DNA of 64,000 nucleotides from Streptomyces sp. R33. GTDB lineage: Bacteria; Actinomycetota; Actinomycetes; Streptomycetales; Streptomycetaceae. A model generated the notes under the pieces. That model worked only from the letters and a program-made list of their open reading frames with translations. It was not told the origin of the DNA and made no database searches. The position numbers were made by a program, and so were the translations under genes. The DNA is taken from contig NZ_CP165727.1 of the NCBI RefSeq assembly GCF_041200175.1, positions 1,922,001 to 1,986,000 on the forward strand, read 5' to 3'. This document shows positions 24,192 through 34,013 of this stretch, piece after piece (position 1 is the stretch's first letter; every line of letters starts with the position of its first letter).

Positions 24192-26914
24192 CCTACCTCG
24201 TGAACGGACGGAGCTTCGACGCCGAACCGGCACCCGGCCAGTGCCTGCGCACCTTCCTGCGCACGCTCGGACACTTCGGCGTCAAGAAGGGTTGCGACGC
24301 GGGCGACTGCGGTGCGTGCACCGTATGGCTGGACGGCACTGCGGTGCACAGCTGCATCACCCCGGCCTTCCGCGCGGAAGGCCACGAGGTGACCACGATC
24401 GAGGGTCTCGGATCCCCGGGCGACCTGCATCCCGTGCAACGCGGGTTCCGGGACGCCCCCGGCTTCCAGTGCGGCTTCTGCACCGCAGGAATGATCATGA
24501 CATCGGCAACCTTCACGGAGGAGCAGAAGGCGGACCTGCCCCGGGCCCTGAAGGGCAACCTCTGCCGCTGCACCGGCTATCGGGGGATCGAGGACGCCGT
24601 CAAGGGCGTCACCAACGTGCAGACGGCAGCTCCCGGCAAGGCCGTGGGAACGAGCGTCGGCGCGCCCGCGGCCGAGGATGTGGTGACCGGTCGGGCCGAG
24701 TTCACGATGGACACCGCCATGGAAGGAATGCTGCACCTCAAGGTGCTGCACTCGCCCCACGCCCACGCCCGGATCGTCTCGATCGACAAGACCGCGGCGC
24801 TCGCGGTCCCCGGCGTGCAACGCGTCTACACCTGGCAGGACGTACCGCGCAGACGGTTCACCACGGCGATCCACACCGACCACCTCGTCGATCCGGACGA
24901 CACCTACATCCTCGACGACACCGTCCGCTTCGTCGGACAGCGCGTCGCCGTCGTCCTCGCCGACACGGTCGGGGCGGCCGAGGAGGGCTGCCGCAGGCTG
25001 GAGGTCGCGTACGAGGTGCTGCCCGCGGTCTTCGACCCCGAGGAGGCCATGACCGACGGGGCGCCCCAACTGCACGGCTCGGAGGATCCGTTCGTCCGGG
25101 ATTCCGTGCACAACCTCCTGCTGGAGATGCACTCGCACATCGGTGACGTCGATGCGGGGTTCGCGGCGGCCGACGTGATCCACGAGGGCACCTACTTCTC
25201 ACCGCGCGTGCAGCACGCGCACCTGGAGACCCACGGCTCGATCGCCTGGATGGAGGACGGCCGGCTGAACGTCCGCACCAGTTCGCAGTCGCCGTCGATC
25301 GCGAAGGTCAAACTGGCCTACCTGTTCGCGCTGCGCCCGGACCAGCTCCGCGTGTTCTGCAAGCGCGTCGGCGGTGGTTTCGGCGGCAAGCAGGAGGTCA
25401 TCTCCGAGGACCTGGTCGCCCTCGCCACCCTGGACACCGGGCGGCCCGCCTGCTTCGAGTTCACGCGCGAGGAGGAGTTCACCACGGCCTCGCCCCGGCA
25501 CCCGATGAAGCTGACGGTCAAGCTCGGCGCGAAGAACGACGGCACGCTCACCGCGCTCCAGGTCCGCAACGTCTCCGATACGGGCGCCTACGGCAACCAC
25601 GGCGGGGAGACCCTGTACGCGGGCGGCTCCGCCGTCATGATCTACCGTTGCCCCAACAAGAAGTACGACGCCTTCTCCGTCTACACGAACACCGTGCCGA
25701 GCGGCGCCCTGCGGGGGTACGGAATGACCCAGCCGGCCTTCGCGGTGGAGTGCGCGATGGACGAACTGGCCATCGCCCTGCACATGGATCCGCTCGAACT
25801 GCGCCGTCTCAACATCGTGCGCCCCGGCGATCCGCTCGTCGCCCTGCACGACGGCCCCGACGACGTGATGTTCAACGAGGACGGGCTCGCCAAGTGCATC
25901 GACCTCGTGGCCGGCGCGCTCGCCCGGACGGCCGACCGGCCCTCCCCCGGCCCCGGGTGGCTCGTGGGCACCGGCGTGGCGAGTTCCCTGCACGAGACCG
26001 CGCCTCCGACCGAGCACATCTCCGAGGCCTGGCTCACGCTCGGCGACGACCTGGTCTACGAACTCGCCATCGGCACCGTCGAGTTCGGCGAGGGCACCTC
26101 GACCGCGCACGTCCAGATCGCAGCCAACCAGCTGGTCACCACACCGTCGCGGATCCGCCTGGTGCAGTCGGACACCGACCGCACGGGATTCGACACCGGT
26201 GCCTTCGCGAGCGCGGGACTCTTCGTGGCGGGCAACGCCGTCCTGCGGGCGGCCAACGCCGTGCGCGACCGCATCCTGGAGTTCGCCGCCGCGCACACGG
26301 GTGTCCACGTCGTGATGTGCTCGATGGACGACGAGCACGTCGTCTGCGGGGACGACCGCGTCCCCCTGGCCGAGCTCGTCGCCCTGGCCCGGGCCCGCGG
26401 CATCCGGTTCACCGCCGCCCGGAAGGCCTACGGGTCACCGCGCAGCGTCACCTCCAACACCCACGGGTTCCGCATCGCCGTCCACCGGGTGACGGGGGAG
26501 ATCCGCATCCTCTACAGCGTCCACGCGGCCGACGCCGGCGTACTCATCAACCCCGAGCAGGTACGCGGGCAGGTGGACGGGGGTGTCGCCCAGGGCATCG
26601 GATTCGCCCTGACGGAGAACTTCCGCGTCGACGCGGACGGGGTCATGGTCAACCCGAACCTGCGCAACTACCGGATCCCCACCTATGCCGACGTACCGCG
26701 CACCGACCTGCTCCTGGTGAGTTCCGCCGACTCCGTCGGGGCCATGCACTCGAAGGGGATGGCGGAGTGCTGCATCAACCCGGTGGCGCCCGCGCTGGCG
26801 AACGCGCTCCGCGATGCCACGGGCGTCCGCTACCGCGAGCTGCCCCTCACTCCGGAGCGGATCTACAGCCGGCTGGGTGAGAGCCAGTCGGCCCGGCCGG
26901 GCCCGAGACGATGA
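24188..26914 (+). CDS. Fused 2Fe-2S / molybdopterin catalytic subunit of a xanthine dehydrogenase-family hydroxylase
   Basis: A 908-residue fusion of two subunits that are usually separate. Residues 1-150 are the small subunit: plant-type cluster Cys36, 41, 44, 56 and helical-domain cluster Cys95, 98, 126, 128. From about 155 the molybdenum subunit follows, with VGGGFGGKQE (Mo-binding Gln), GALRGYGMTQPAF (substrate/Arg loop), QVDGGVAQGIG and the catalytic glutamate in SKGMAECCINPVAPAL. Such enzymes hydroxylate N-heterocycles, aldehydes or CO. The CO-type CSFR loop is absent, so an organic substrate is likely. It overlaps both neighbours by ATGA (24188-24191 and 26911-26914), giving a tightly coupled three-gene operon. 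The true substrate is unknown. Confidence 0.92.
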   Translation: MTYLVNGRSFDAEPAPGQCLRTFLRTLGHFGVKKGCDAGDCGACTVWLDGTAVHSCITPAFRAEGHEVTTIEGLGSPGDLHPVQRGFRDAPGFQCGFCTAGMIMTSATFTEEQKADLPRALKGNLCRCTGYRGIEDAVKGVTNVQTAAPGKAVGTSVGAPAAEDVVTGRAEFTMDTAMEGMLHLKVLHSPHAHARIVSIDKTAALAVPGVQRVYTWQDVPRRRFTTAIHTDHLVDPDDTYILDDTVRFVGQRVAVVLADTVGAAEEGCRRLEVAYEVLPAVFDPEEAMTDGAPQLHGSEDPFVRDSVHNLLLEMHSHIGDVDAGFAAADVIHEGTYFSPRVQHAHLETHGSIAWMEDGRLNVRTSSQSPSIAKVKLAYLFALRPDQLRVFCKRVGGGFGGKQEVISEDLVALATLDTGRPACFEFTREEEFTTASPRHPMKLTVKLGAKNDGTLTALQVRNVSDTGAYGNHGGETLYAGGSAVMIYRCPNKKYDAFSVYTNTVPSGALRGYGMTQPAFAVECAMDELAIALHMDPLELRRLNIVRPGDPLVALHDGPDDVMFNEDGLAKCIDLVAGALARTADRPSPGPGWLVGTGVASSLHETAPPTEHISEAWLTLGDDLVYELAIGTVEFGEGTSTAHVQIAANQLVTTPSRIRLVQSDTDRTGFDTGAFASAGLFVAGNAVLRAANAVRDRILEFAAAHTGVHVVMCSMDDEHVVCGDDRVPLAELVALARARGIRFTAARKAYGSPRSVTSNTHGFRIAVHRVTGEIRILYSVHAADAGVLINPEQVRGQVDGGVAQGIGFALTENFRVDADGVMVNPNLRNYRIPTYADVPRTDLLLVSSADSVGAMHSKGMAECCINPVAPALANALRDATGVRYRELPLTPERIYSRLGESQSARPGPRR

Positions 26915-27882
26915 CCACCGGACAGCAGACGGAGGCCGCGGCCACGGTCATCATCGGCCACAAGGTCCGGCCCGGCATGGACCAGGAGTACGAAAAGTGG
27001 CAGGAGGACGTCAACGCCGCCGCCTCACGGTACGCCGGGCACCTGGGCGCCGAGGTGACCCCGCCGACGGACCTGCAGCCCGACTGGGTCGTCGTCTACC
27101 GGTTCGACTCCCTGGCCCATCTGCAGGCGTGGATCAACGGCGCGACCCGGCAACGGCTCCTCGACGCCGGCCGGAAGTTCTTCGACGGCCCCGGGACCCA
27201 GCAGGTGATCAGCGGCGGCACCCAGCCCACGGACCAGCTCGTGACCGTCGTGGTGACCCACCGGGTCCACCCGGACCACGTCGAGGACTTCCTCCGGTGG
27301 CAGCGCGCCATGAGCGAGGAGGAGGGCAAGTTCCCGGGCTTCCGCGGCACGGAGATCTTCCGCCCGATCGAGGGCCTCCAGGACGAATGGACCACGCTGT
27401 ACCGGTACGACAACGCCGAACACCTCGAGGCCTGGCTGACGTCGCAGGAGCGGCGGCAGATGCTTGCCGAGGGGGAGAAGTTCAGCGACTTCAAGCTGCG
27501 CACGATCGAGAACTCGTTCGGCAGCTGGTTCGCGTTCGAGGAGAACGGCAGGGAAGCGCCGCCGCCATCGGAGACGAAGACCGCCATAGCGGTCTGGGTG
27601 GGCCTCTACCCGACCGTCGTGCTACTGGCGCTCGCCCTGTCCCCGCTGAAACTGCCGATCTGGATCGGGCTGCTCGTGGGCAACCTGCTGTCGAGCGTCG
27701 CCATGAGCTTCTTCACGATGCCGTACTACGTGAACCGGCTGCTGAAGCGGTGGCTGTGGCCCGCACCTGACGCGCCGCCGCTGCGGACCAACCTCGTCGG
27801 CCTCGGCACCGTCGCGGCGGCGCTCGGTTTCTGGGCCCTCGTCTTCTACCTCGTGACGCGGCAGTTCTGGACCCTGCCCTGA
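26911..27882 (+). CDS. Double ABM-domain protein with C-terminal membrane region
   Basis: A 323-residue protein with two tandem antibiotic biosynthesis monooxygenase (ABM, ferredoxin-like) domains: about 12-100 (VIIGHKVRPGMDQEYEKWQ) and 108-200 (VVVTHRVHPDHVEDFLRWQ). A linker leads to three membrane segments (about 228-250, 254-272, 293-315). ABM domains are known as cofactor-free oxygenases, haem monooxygenases or structural domains. Membrane-linked double-ABM proteins are known in actinobacteria but their role is unclear. The start overlaps the Mo-subunit gene (ATGA), so it probably serves the same pathway, perhaps acting on the hydroxylated product at the membrane. A strong hairpin follows at 27901. 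Confidence 0.88.
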   Translation: MTTGQQTEAAATVIIGHKVRPGMDQEYEKWQEDVNAAASRYAGHLGAEVTPPTDLQPDWVVVYRFDSLAHLQAWINGATRQRLLDAGRKFFDGPGTQQVISGGTQPTDQLVTVVVTHRVHPDHVEDFLRWQRAMSEEEGKFPGFRGTEIFRPIEGLQDEWTTLYRYDNAEHLEAWLTSQERRQMLAEGEKFSDFKLRTIENSFGSWFAFEENGREAPPPSETKTAIAVWVGLYPTVVLLALALSPLKLPIWIGLLVGNLLSSVAMSFFTMPYYVNRLLKRWLWPAPDAPPLRTNLVGLGTVAAALGFWALVFYLVTRQFWTLP

Positions 27883-27900
27883 ACCGCTGCCGCGGCGGGG

Positions 27901-27931
27901 AAGGCGGGCCGGGAAGGAACCGGCCCGCCTT
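27901..27931. terminator. Bidirectional terminator of the Mo-hydroxylase operon, formerly also facing the fadB operon
   Basis: Perfect 12-bp stem AAGGCGGGCCGG (27901-27912) / CCGGCCCGCCTT (27920-27931) with loop GAAGGAA, 18 bp after the ABM stop. The paired A/T ends give U-runs in both directions. Before the IS insertion it lay about 14 bp from the fadB stop and could have ended that transcript too; now 1.4 kb of IS separates them. Confidence 0.85.
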
Positions 27932-27944
27932 CCGCGTCACCGCA

Positions 27945-29394
27945 CTAGTAGGGCTTGGTCAGGTCGGGGCTGGTGTTGCGTGTCCTGGGGGTTTGGTGTG
28001 GCGTTGAGGACGTGTGACACCGGAGGAAATCGCATCCGTACGTGCCGAGTTGGAGGACTTCGCGGCAGAGGTCTTCGAGCCGTTCGCGAGAAACGACCAG
28101 CGTCGGTGGGGGCAGGTCTACCTGCGGGGTCTGCTCACTGACGGGCAGCGTAAGTCGGTCGAGCCGATGGCTGCCCGGCTGGGTGAGGACGGGAACCGGC
28201 AGGCGCTGGCCCACTTCGTGACTACGAGCCCCTGGGATCCGGCGCATGTGCGGGCCCGGCTGGCCTGGAGGATGGAAAAGGCGATCCGACCCACCGCGGT
28301 GGTCGTCGACGACACCGGGTTCCTCAAGGACGGCAACGCCTCGGCGTGTGTGTCCCGGCAGTACACCGGCACTGCCGGCAAGGTCACCAACTGCCAGGTG
28401 GGCGTGTCCCTGCACCTGGCCTCCGACCATGCCTCAGCGGCGGTCGACTGGCGGCTCTTCCTGCCCGAAAACTGGGCGCCCGAGTCCGTGAAGGCGGACC
28501 CGGACAAGGTCGCCCGCCGCGCCGCCTGCGGCATTCCCGACGACATCGGGCACGTGGAGAAGTGGCAGCTCGCACTCGACATGCTCGACGAGACCCGCTC
28601 GTGGGGCATCGAGGTGCCGCTGGCCATCGCGGACGCCGGATACGGTGACGCGGCGGCGTTCCGGCACGGCGTGCAGGCCCGCGGCCTCAACTACGTGGTG
28701 GGCATCTCCACCACCCTCTCCGCCCAGCCCGGCGAAGCCGTGCCAGTCGCCGAACCGTACTCCGGGACCGGGCGCCCGCCGGTGGCGAAGTACCCCGACC
28801 CGCCGCGGTCGGTGAAACAGCTCGTCATCGCGGCGGGCCGGAAGGCAGCGAAACCGGTGCAGTGGCGTGAGGGCTCCCGGCCCGGCACGGGCCGCAGTGG
28901 CTTCAAGCGGATGTACTCGCGGTTCGTCACCTTGCGGATCCGGCCTGCCGGGCGCCAGACCCGGCAGGCCGTTGACGGCCCGGAACTGCCCGAGTGCTGG
29001 CTGCTGGCCGAATGGCCCGCCGGCCAGGCCGAGCCGGTCCAGTTCTGGCTGTCCGACCTGCCCGCAGACACCCCGCTGACCACCCTGGTCCGCCTGGCCA
29101 AGCTCCGCTGGCGCATCGAGCACGACTACCGCGAGATGAAGCAGGCCTTGGGCCTGGCCCATTTCGAGGGCCGCACCTGGAACGGCTGGCACCATCACGT
29201 CACCCTCGTCTCCGTCGCGCATGCCTTCTGCACCCTGCAACGACTGGCCCAAGCCCCAAAAGACACGGCGCCGGCCTGAGCCTCTACCGAATCGTCCGCG
29301 AGCTACAGACCCTCCTCGCGACATGGACCGGCGTCTGCCCCACCTGTCAACGCGGCATACCCACCCCAGCCCCGACCTGACCAAGCCCTACTAG
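27945..29394 (+). mobile_element. Complete IS701-family insertion sequence with CTAG target duplication
   Basis: The element itself spans 27949-29390 (1442 bp). Terminal inverted repeats of about 25 bp start TAGGGCTTGGTCAGGTCGGG at the left end and match, as the reverse complement, the right end (29366-29390). CTAG occurs on both sides (27945-27948 and 29391-29394) as a 4-bp target duplication, as expected for IS701 elements. One intact transposase gene fills it. The near-identical ends and open frame suggest recent insertion and possible activity. Confidence 0.93.
28014..29279 (+). CDS. IS701 family transposase
   Basis: A DDE transposase of 421 residues. Catalytic-residue candidates are Asp99/Asp100 in VVVDDTGFLK, Asp207 in IADAGYGD and Glu374 in the YREMK motif (RIEHDYREMKQALGL), as in IS701/IS4-type enzymes. 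It has no frameshift or internal stop and covers nearly the whole element, beginning 65 bp inside the left end. The start codon is GTG at 28014 with no obvious Shine-Dalgarno, which is common for transposases with limited expression. The transposase reads toward the 3' end of the convergent fadB-like gene. Confidence 0.95.
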   Translation: MTPEEIASVRAELEDFAAEVFEPFARNDQRRWGQVYLRGLLTDGQRKSVEPMAARLGEDGNRQALAHFVTTSPWDPAHVRARLAWRMEKAIRPTAVVVDDTGFLKDGNASACVSRQYTGTAGKVTNCQVGVSLHLASDHASAAVDWRLFLPENWAPESVKADPDKVARRAACGIPDDIGHVEKWQLALDMLDETRSWGIEVPLAIADAGYGDAAAFRHGVQARGLNYVVGISTTLSAQPGEAVPVAEPYSGTGRPPVAKYPDPPRSVKQLVIAAGRKAAKPVQWREGSRPGTGRSGFKRMYSRFVTLRIRPAGRQTRQAVDGPELPECWLLAEWPAGQAEPVQFWLSDLPADTPLTTLVRLAKLRWRIEHDYREMKQALGLAHFEGRTWNGWHHHVTLVSVAHAFCTLQRLAQAPKDTAPA

Positions 29395-31562
29395 TCGCTG
29401 TACGTCTCGCCGCGCTCGGCCTTCTCGACCAGGGAGGCCGGCGGGGTGAAGCGCTCGCCGTACTGGGCGGCCAGCTCGCGTGAGCGGGCGACGAAGCCCG
29501 ACAGGCCGCCCTCGTAGCCGTTGATGTACTGGATCACGCCGCCGGTCCAGGCCGGGAAGCCGATGCCCATGATGGAGCCGATGTTGGCGTCGGCGATCGA
29601 GGTCAGGACGCCCTCGTCGAGGCAGCGCACGGTGTCCAGGGCCTCGGAGAAGAGCATCCGCTCCTTCATGTCCTCGAACGGGATCTCCGCGTCCGGCTTG
29701 GCGAAGTGCTCGCGCAGGCCCGGCCAGATGCCGGCGCGCTTGCCGCTCTCGTCGTACTCGTAGAAGCCCGCCCCGCCGCTGCGGCCCGGGCGGCCGAACT
29801 CGTCGACCATCCGGTCGATGACCGTGTCCGCGGGGTGAGCGGTCCAGGCGCGGCCCTCGGCCTCGAAGGCCTTGCGGGTCTCGTTGCGGATCTTGCGCGG
29901 GAGGGTGAGGGTCAGCTCGTCCATCAGGGACAGCACCTTGGCCGGGTACCCGGCCTGGGCCGCGGCCTGCTCGACGGAGGCGGGCTCGACGCCCTCGCCG
30001 ACCATCGCCACGCCCTCGTTGATGAACTGGCCGATGACGCGCGAGGTGAAGAAGCCGCGCGAGTCGTTGACGACGATCGGGGTCTTGTTGATCTGCCGTA
30101 CGAGGTCGAAGGCGCGGGCGATCGCCTCGTCGCCGGTGCGCTCCCCCTTGATGATCTCCACCAGCGGCATCTTGTCGACGGGCGAGAAGAAGTGCAGTCC
30201 GATGAAGTCCTCGGGGCGCGCAACCCCTTCCGCGAGGCCCGTGATGGGCAGCGTGGAGGTGTTGGAGCAGAGCAGCGCGTCGGGGGCGATGACGTCCTGG
30301 ATCTCCTGGAACACCTTGTGCTTGAGGGAGGTGTCCTCGAAGACGGCCTCGATGACGGCGTCGCAGCCGGCCAGGTCGGCCGCATCGGCGGTCGGGGTGA
30401 TCCGGGCGAGCAGCTCGGCGCGCTGGGCCTCGGTGCTGCGGCCGCGGGAGACGGCCTTGTCGAGCAGCTTCTCGGAGTACGCCTTGCCCTTCGCGGCGGC
30501 CTCGGCGGTGACGTCCTTCAGCACCACGTCGATGCCCGCGCGGGCGCAGGAGTACGCGATGCCCGCGCCCATCATGCCTGCGCCGAGGACGGCGACCTTG
30601 GTGACCTTGCGGGGCTCGATGCCCTGCGGGCGGCTGCGGCCGGTGTTGACGGCCTGGAGGTCGAAGAAGAACGCCTGGATCATGTTCTTGGCGGTCTGTC
30701 CGGTGACCAGCTCGGTGAAGTAGCGGGCCTCGATCGTCAGCGCGGTCTCGAAGTCCACCTGGGCGCCCTCGACGGCGCACGCCAGGATGTTGCGCGGGGC
30801 CGGGTACGGGGCCCCGTTCAGCTGCTTCCTGAGGTTCGCGGGGAACGCCGGGAGGTTGGCGGCGAAGCGCGGGTTGGACGGCGTACCGCCCGGGATCTTG
30901 TAGCCGGGCTGGTCCCACGGCTGCTTCGACTCGGGGTTGGCGTCGATGAAGGCGCGGGCCTTGGCCAGCATCTCCTCGGGGGTGGCGGCCAGTTCGTGCA
31001 CGAGGCCGTTGTCCAGGGCGCGCTGCGGGTTGTACTGGGTGCCCTGGAGCAGGACCTTGAGCAGCGCGTCGGCGATGCCCATCAGGCGCACGGTGCGGGT
31101 GAGGCCGCCGCCGGCCGGGAGCAGGCCGAGGGTGACCTCGGGCAGGCCGATCTTGGAGCCCGGGGCGTCGAGGGCGACGCGGTGGTGGGAGGCGAGGCAG
31201 ATCTCGTAACCGCCGCCGAGGGCCGCGCCGTTGATGGCGGCGACGACGGGCTTGCCGAGGGTCTCGATGCGGCGCAGCGAGCGCTTGATCTCGGTGCCGG
31301 TGTCGAAGGCGATCTGCGCGTCGGCGGGACGCAGCCGGATCATGTCCTTGAGGTCGCCGCCCGCGAAGAAGGTCTTCTTGGCGGAGGTGTAGATGATGCC
31401 GCGGATCGAGTCCTTCTCGGCCTCGGCGCGGTCGGCGATCGCCGCGATGGAGTCCTTGAAGGCCTGGTTCATCGTGTTGGCGGACTGGTTCGGGTCGTCG
31501 AGGGTCAGGGTGACGACGCCGGTCTCGTCCTGTTCCCAGCGGATCGTGGTGGACTCGCTCAT
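29391..31562 (-). CDS. Multifunctional fatty-acid oxidation protein (enoyl-CoA hydratase / 3-hydroxyacyl-CoA dehydrogenase)
   Basis: A 723-residue FadB-type beta-oxidation enzyme. The N-terminal crotonase domain has both catalytic glutamates, Glu120 in GGGYEICLA and Glu142 in IGLPEVTLG. The NAD domain starts at VAVLGAGMMGAG (GxGxxG at 327-332), with the dehydrogenase motif LHFFSPVDKMPLVEI (catalytic His457), and two C-terminal 3HCDH domains follow (NDSRGFFTSRV, GRPGRSGGAGFYEY). ATG 31562 has only a weak GAGAA site. It is the last gene of a five-gene operon, 53 bp after the thiolase gene. Its TAG stop (29391-29393) lies inside the CTAG target of the IS701 element; the duplicated target keeps the stop, so the protein is intact. 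Confidence 0.94.
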   Translation of the reverse strand: MSESTTIRWEQDETGVVTLTLDDPNQSANTMNQAFKDSIAAIADRAEAEKDSIRGIIYTSAKKTFFAGGDLKDMIRLRPADAQIAFDTGTEIKRSLRRIETLGKPVVAAINGAALGGGYEICLASHHRVALDAPGSKIGLPEVTLGLLPAGGGLTRTVRLMGIADALLKVLLQGTQYNPQRALDNGLVHELAATPEEMLAKARAFIDANPESKQPWDQPGYKIPGGTPSNPRFAANLPAFPANLRKQLNGAPYPAPRNILACAVEGAQVDFETALTIEARYFTELVTGQTAKNMIQAFFFDLQAVNTGRSRPQGIEPRKVTKVAVLGAGMMGAGIAYSCARAGIDVVLKDVTAEAAAKGKAYSEKLLDKAVSRGRSTEAQRAELLARITPTADAADLAGCDAVIEAVFEDTSLKHKVFQEIQDVIAPDALLCSNTSTLPITGLAEGVARPEDFIGLHFFSPVDKMPLVEIIKGERTGDEAIARAFDLVRQINKTPIVVNDSRGFFTSRVIGQFINEGVAMVGEGVEPASVEQAAAQAGYPAKVLSLMDELTLTLPRKIRNETRKAFEAEGRAWTAHPADTVIDRMVDEFGRPGRSGGAGFYEYDESGKRAGIWPGLREHFAKPDAEIPFEDMKERMLFSEALDTVRCLDEGVLTSIADANIGSIMGIGFPAWTGGVIQYINGYEGGLSGFVARSRELAAQYGERFTPPASLVEKAERGETYSD

Positions 31563-31615
31563 TTTTCTCGCTGCTTCCGTGTCGGGGAGGAGGTCTGGGG
31601 GATGCAGGACGGGGT

Positions 31616-32830
<1,215 letters not shown>

Positions 32831-32861
32831 TGGTCAAGCCTTTCGGGGAGGGGTCCGTGCA

Positions 32862-34004
32862 TTAGCCGAGGAGGGAGCGGCCGATGATCTCTTTCATGAT
32901 CTCGGTCGTGCCGCCGTAGATGGTCTGGATGCGGCCGTCGGTGAAGGCCCGGGCGACCCGGTATTCGCTCATGTAGCCGTATCCGCCGTGCAGTTGCAGA
33001 CACCGGTCGGCGACGCGCTTCTGGAGCTCGGTCGCCCACCACTTGGCCATCGAGGCGTGGACGTGGTCCAGCTCGCCGTTGGAGTGGTCGACTATGCAGC
33101 GGTCCAGGAAGGTGCGGGTGACGGCGCACTCGGTGGCCATCTCCGCGATCTCGAAGCGGATGTGCTGGAGCTTGGAGAGCGGCCGCCCGAAGGCCTCGCG
33201 CTCCTTCACGTACGCAGTGGTGATCTCCAGCAGGTGCTCGGCGGCGGCGATGCCGGCCATCGCGATGCCCATCCGCTCCTGCGCGAGGTTGGTCATCAGG
33301 TGGCCGAACGCGCCGTTGAGCTCGCCGAGCAGGTTCTCCTTGGGGACGCGTACGTCATGGAAGAACAGCTCGGCGGTGTCCTGCGCCTTCTGGCCGATCT
33401 TGTCGAGGTTGCGGCCGCGCTCGAAGCCCTCCGTGCCGCGCTCGACCACCAGCAGCGACAGGCCGTGCGCCCCGCCCTCGGGGGTGGTCCTGGCGACCAC
33501 GACCACCAGGTCGGCCAGGATGCCGTTGGAGATGAAGGTCTTGGAGCCGTTGAGCACCCAGTGGTCGCCCCGGTCCTCGGCGCCGGTCCGGATCCCCTGC
33601 AGGTCGGAGCCCGCGCCGGGCTCGGTCATCGCGATCGCCGTGATCGTCTCGCCGGAACAGAAGCCGGGCAGCCAGCGCCGCTTCTGCTCCTCCGTGGCCA
33701 GCGAGGTCAGGTACGGGCCGATGATGTCGTTGTGCAGGCCGATCGCGAGCCCCGCCGCCCCGGCCCGGGTGAACTCCTCGGCGATCACGGCCGCGTAGCG
33801 GAAGTCGGTGTTCCCGCCGCCCCCGTACTCCTCCGGGACGGCCAGGCCCAGCAGGCCCTGCCGGCCGGCGGCCCGCCAGGCCTCACGGCTGACGATGCCG
33901 TCCTTCTCCCACTGCTCGTAGTGCGGCAGCACCTCCTTGGTGAGGAAGGTGCGGACCGTTTCGCGGAACGCCTCGTGGTCGGCGTCGAAGATGCGGCGTT
34001 GCAT
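32862..34004 (-). CDS. Acyl-CoA dehydrogenase
   Basis: A flavin acyl-CoA dehydrogenase (380 residues) introducing the alpha-beta double bond. Signatures: AIAMTEPGAGSDLQGI (FAD/acyl binding), DRCLQLHGGYGYMSEY, and the C-terminal RIQTIYGGTTEIMKEIIGR with catalytic base Glu368 in the position used by short/medium-chain enzymes. ATG 34004 follows a GGGGG run and is 9 bp after the stop of the F420-type oxidoreductase gene, so it is part of the lipid operon. Chain-length or branch preference cannot be read from sequence. Confidence 0.94.
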   Translation of the reverse strand: MQRRIFDADHEAFRETVRTFLTKEVLPHYEQWEKDGIVSREAWRAAGRQGLLGLAVPEEYGGGGNTDFRYAAVIAEEFTRAGAAGLAIGLHNDIIGPYLTSLATEEQKRRWLPGFCSGETITAIAMTEPGAGSDLQGIRTGAEDRGDHWVLNGSKTFISNGILADLVVVVARTTPEGGAHGLSLLVVERGTEGFERGRNLDKIGQKAQDTAELFFHDVRVPKENLLGELNGAFGHLMTNLAQERMGIAMAGIAAAEHLLEITTAYVKEREAFGRPLSKLQHIRFEIAEMATECAVTRTFLDRCIVDHSNGELDHVHASMAKWWATELQKRVADRCLQLHGGYGYMSEYRVARAFTDGRIQTIYGGTTEIMKEIIGRSLLG

Positions 34005-34013
34005 CGGGGCCCC

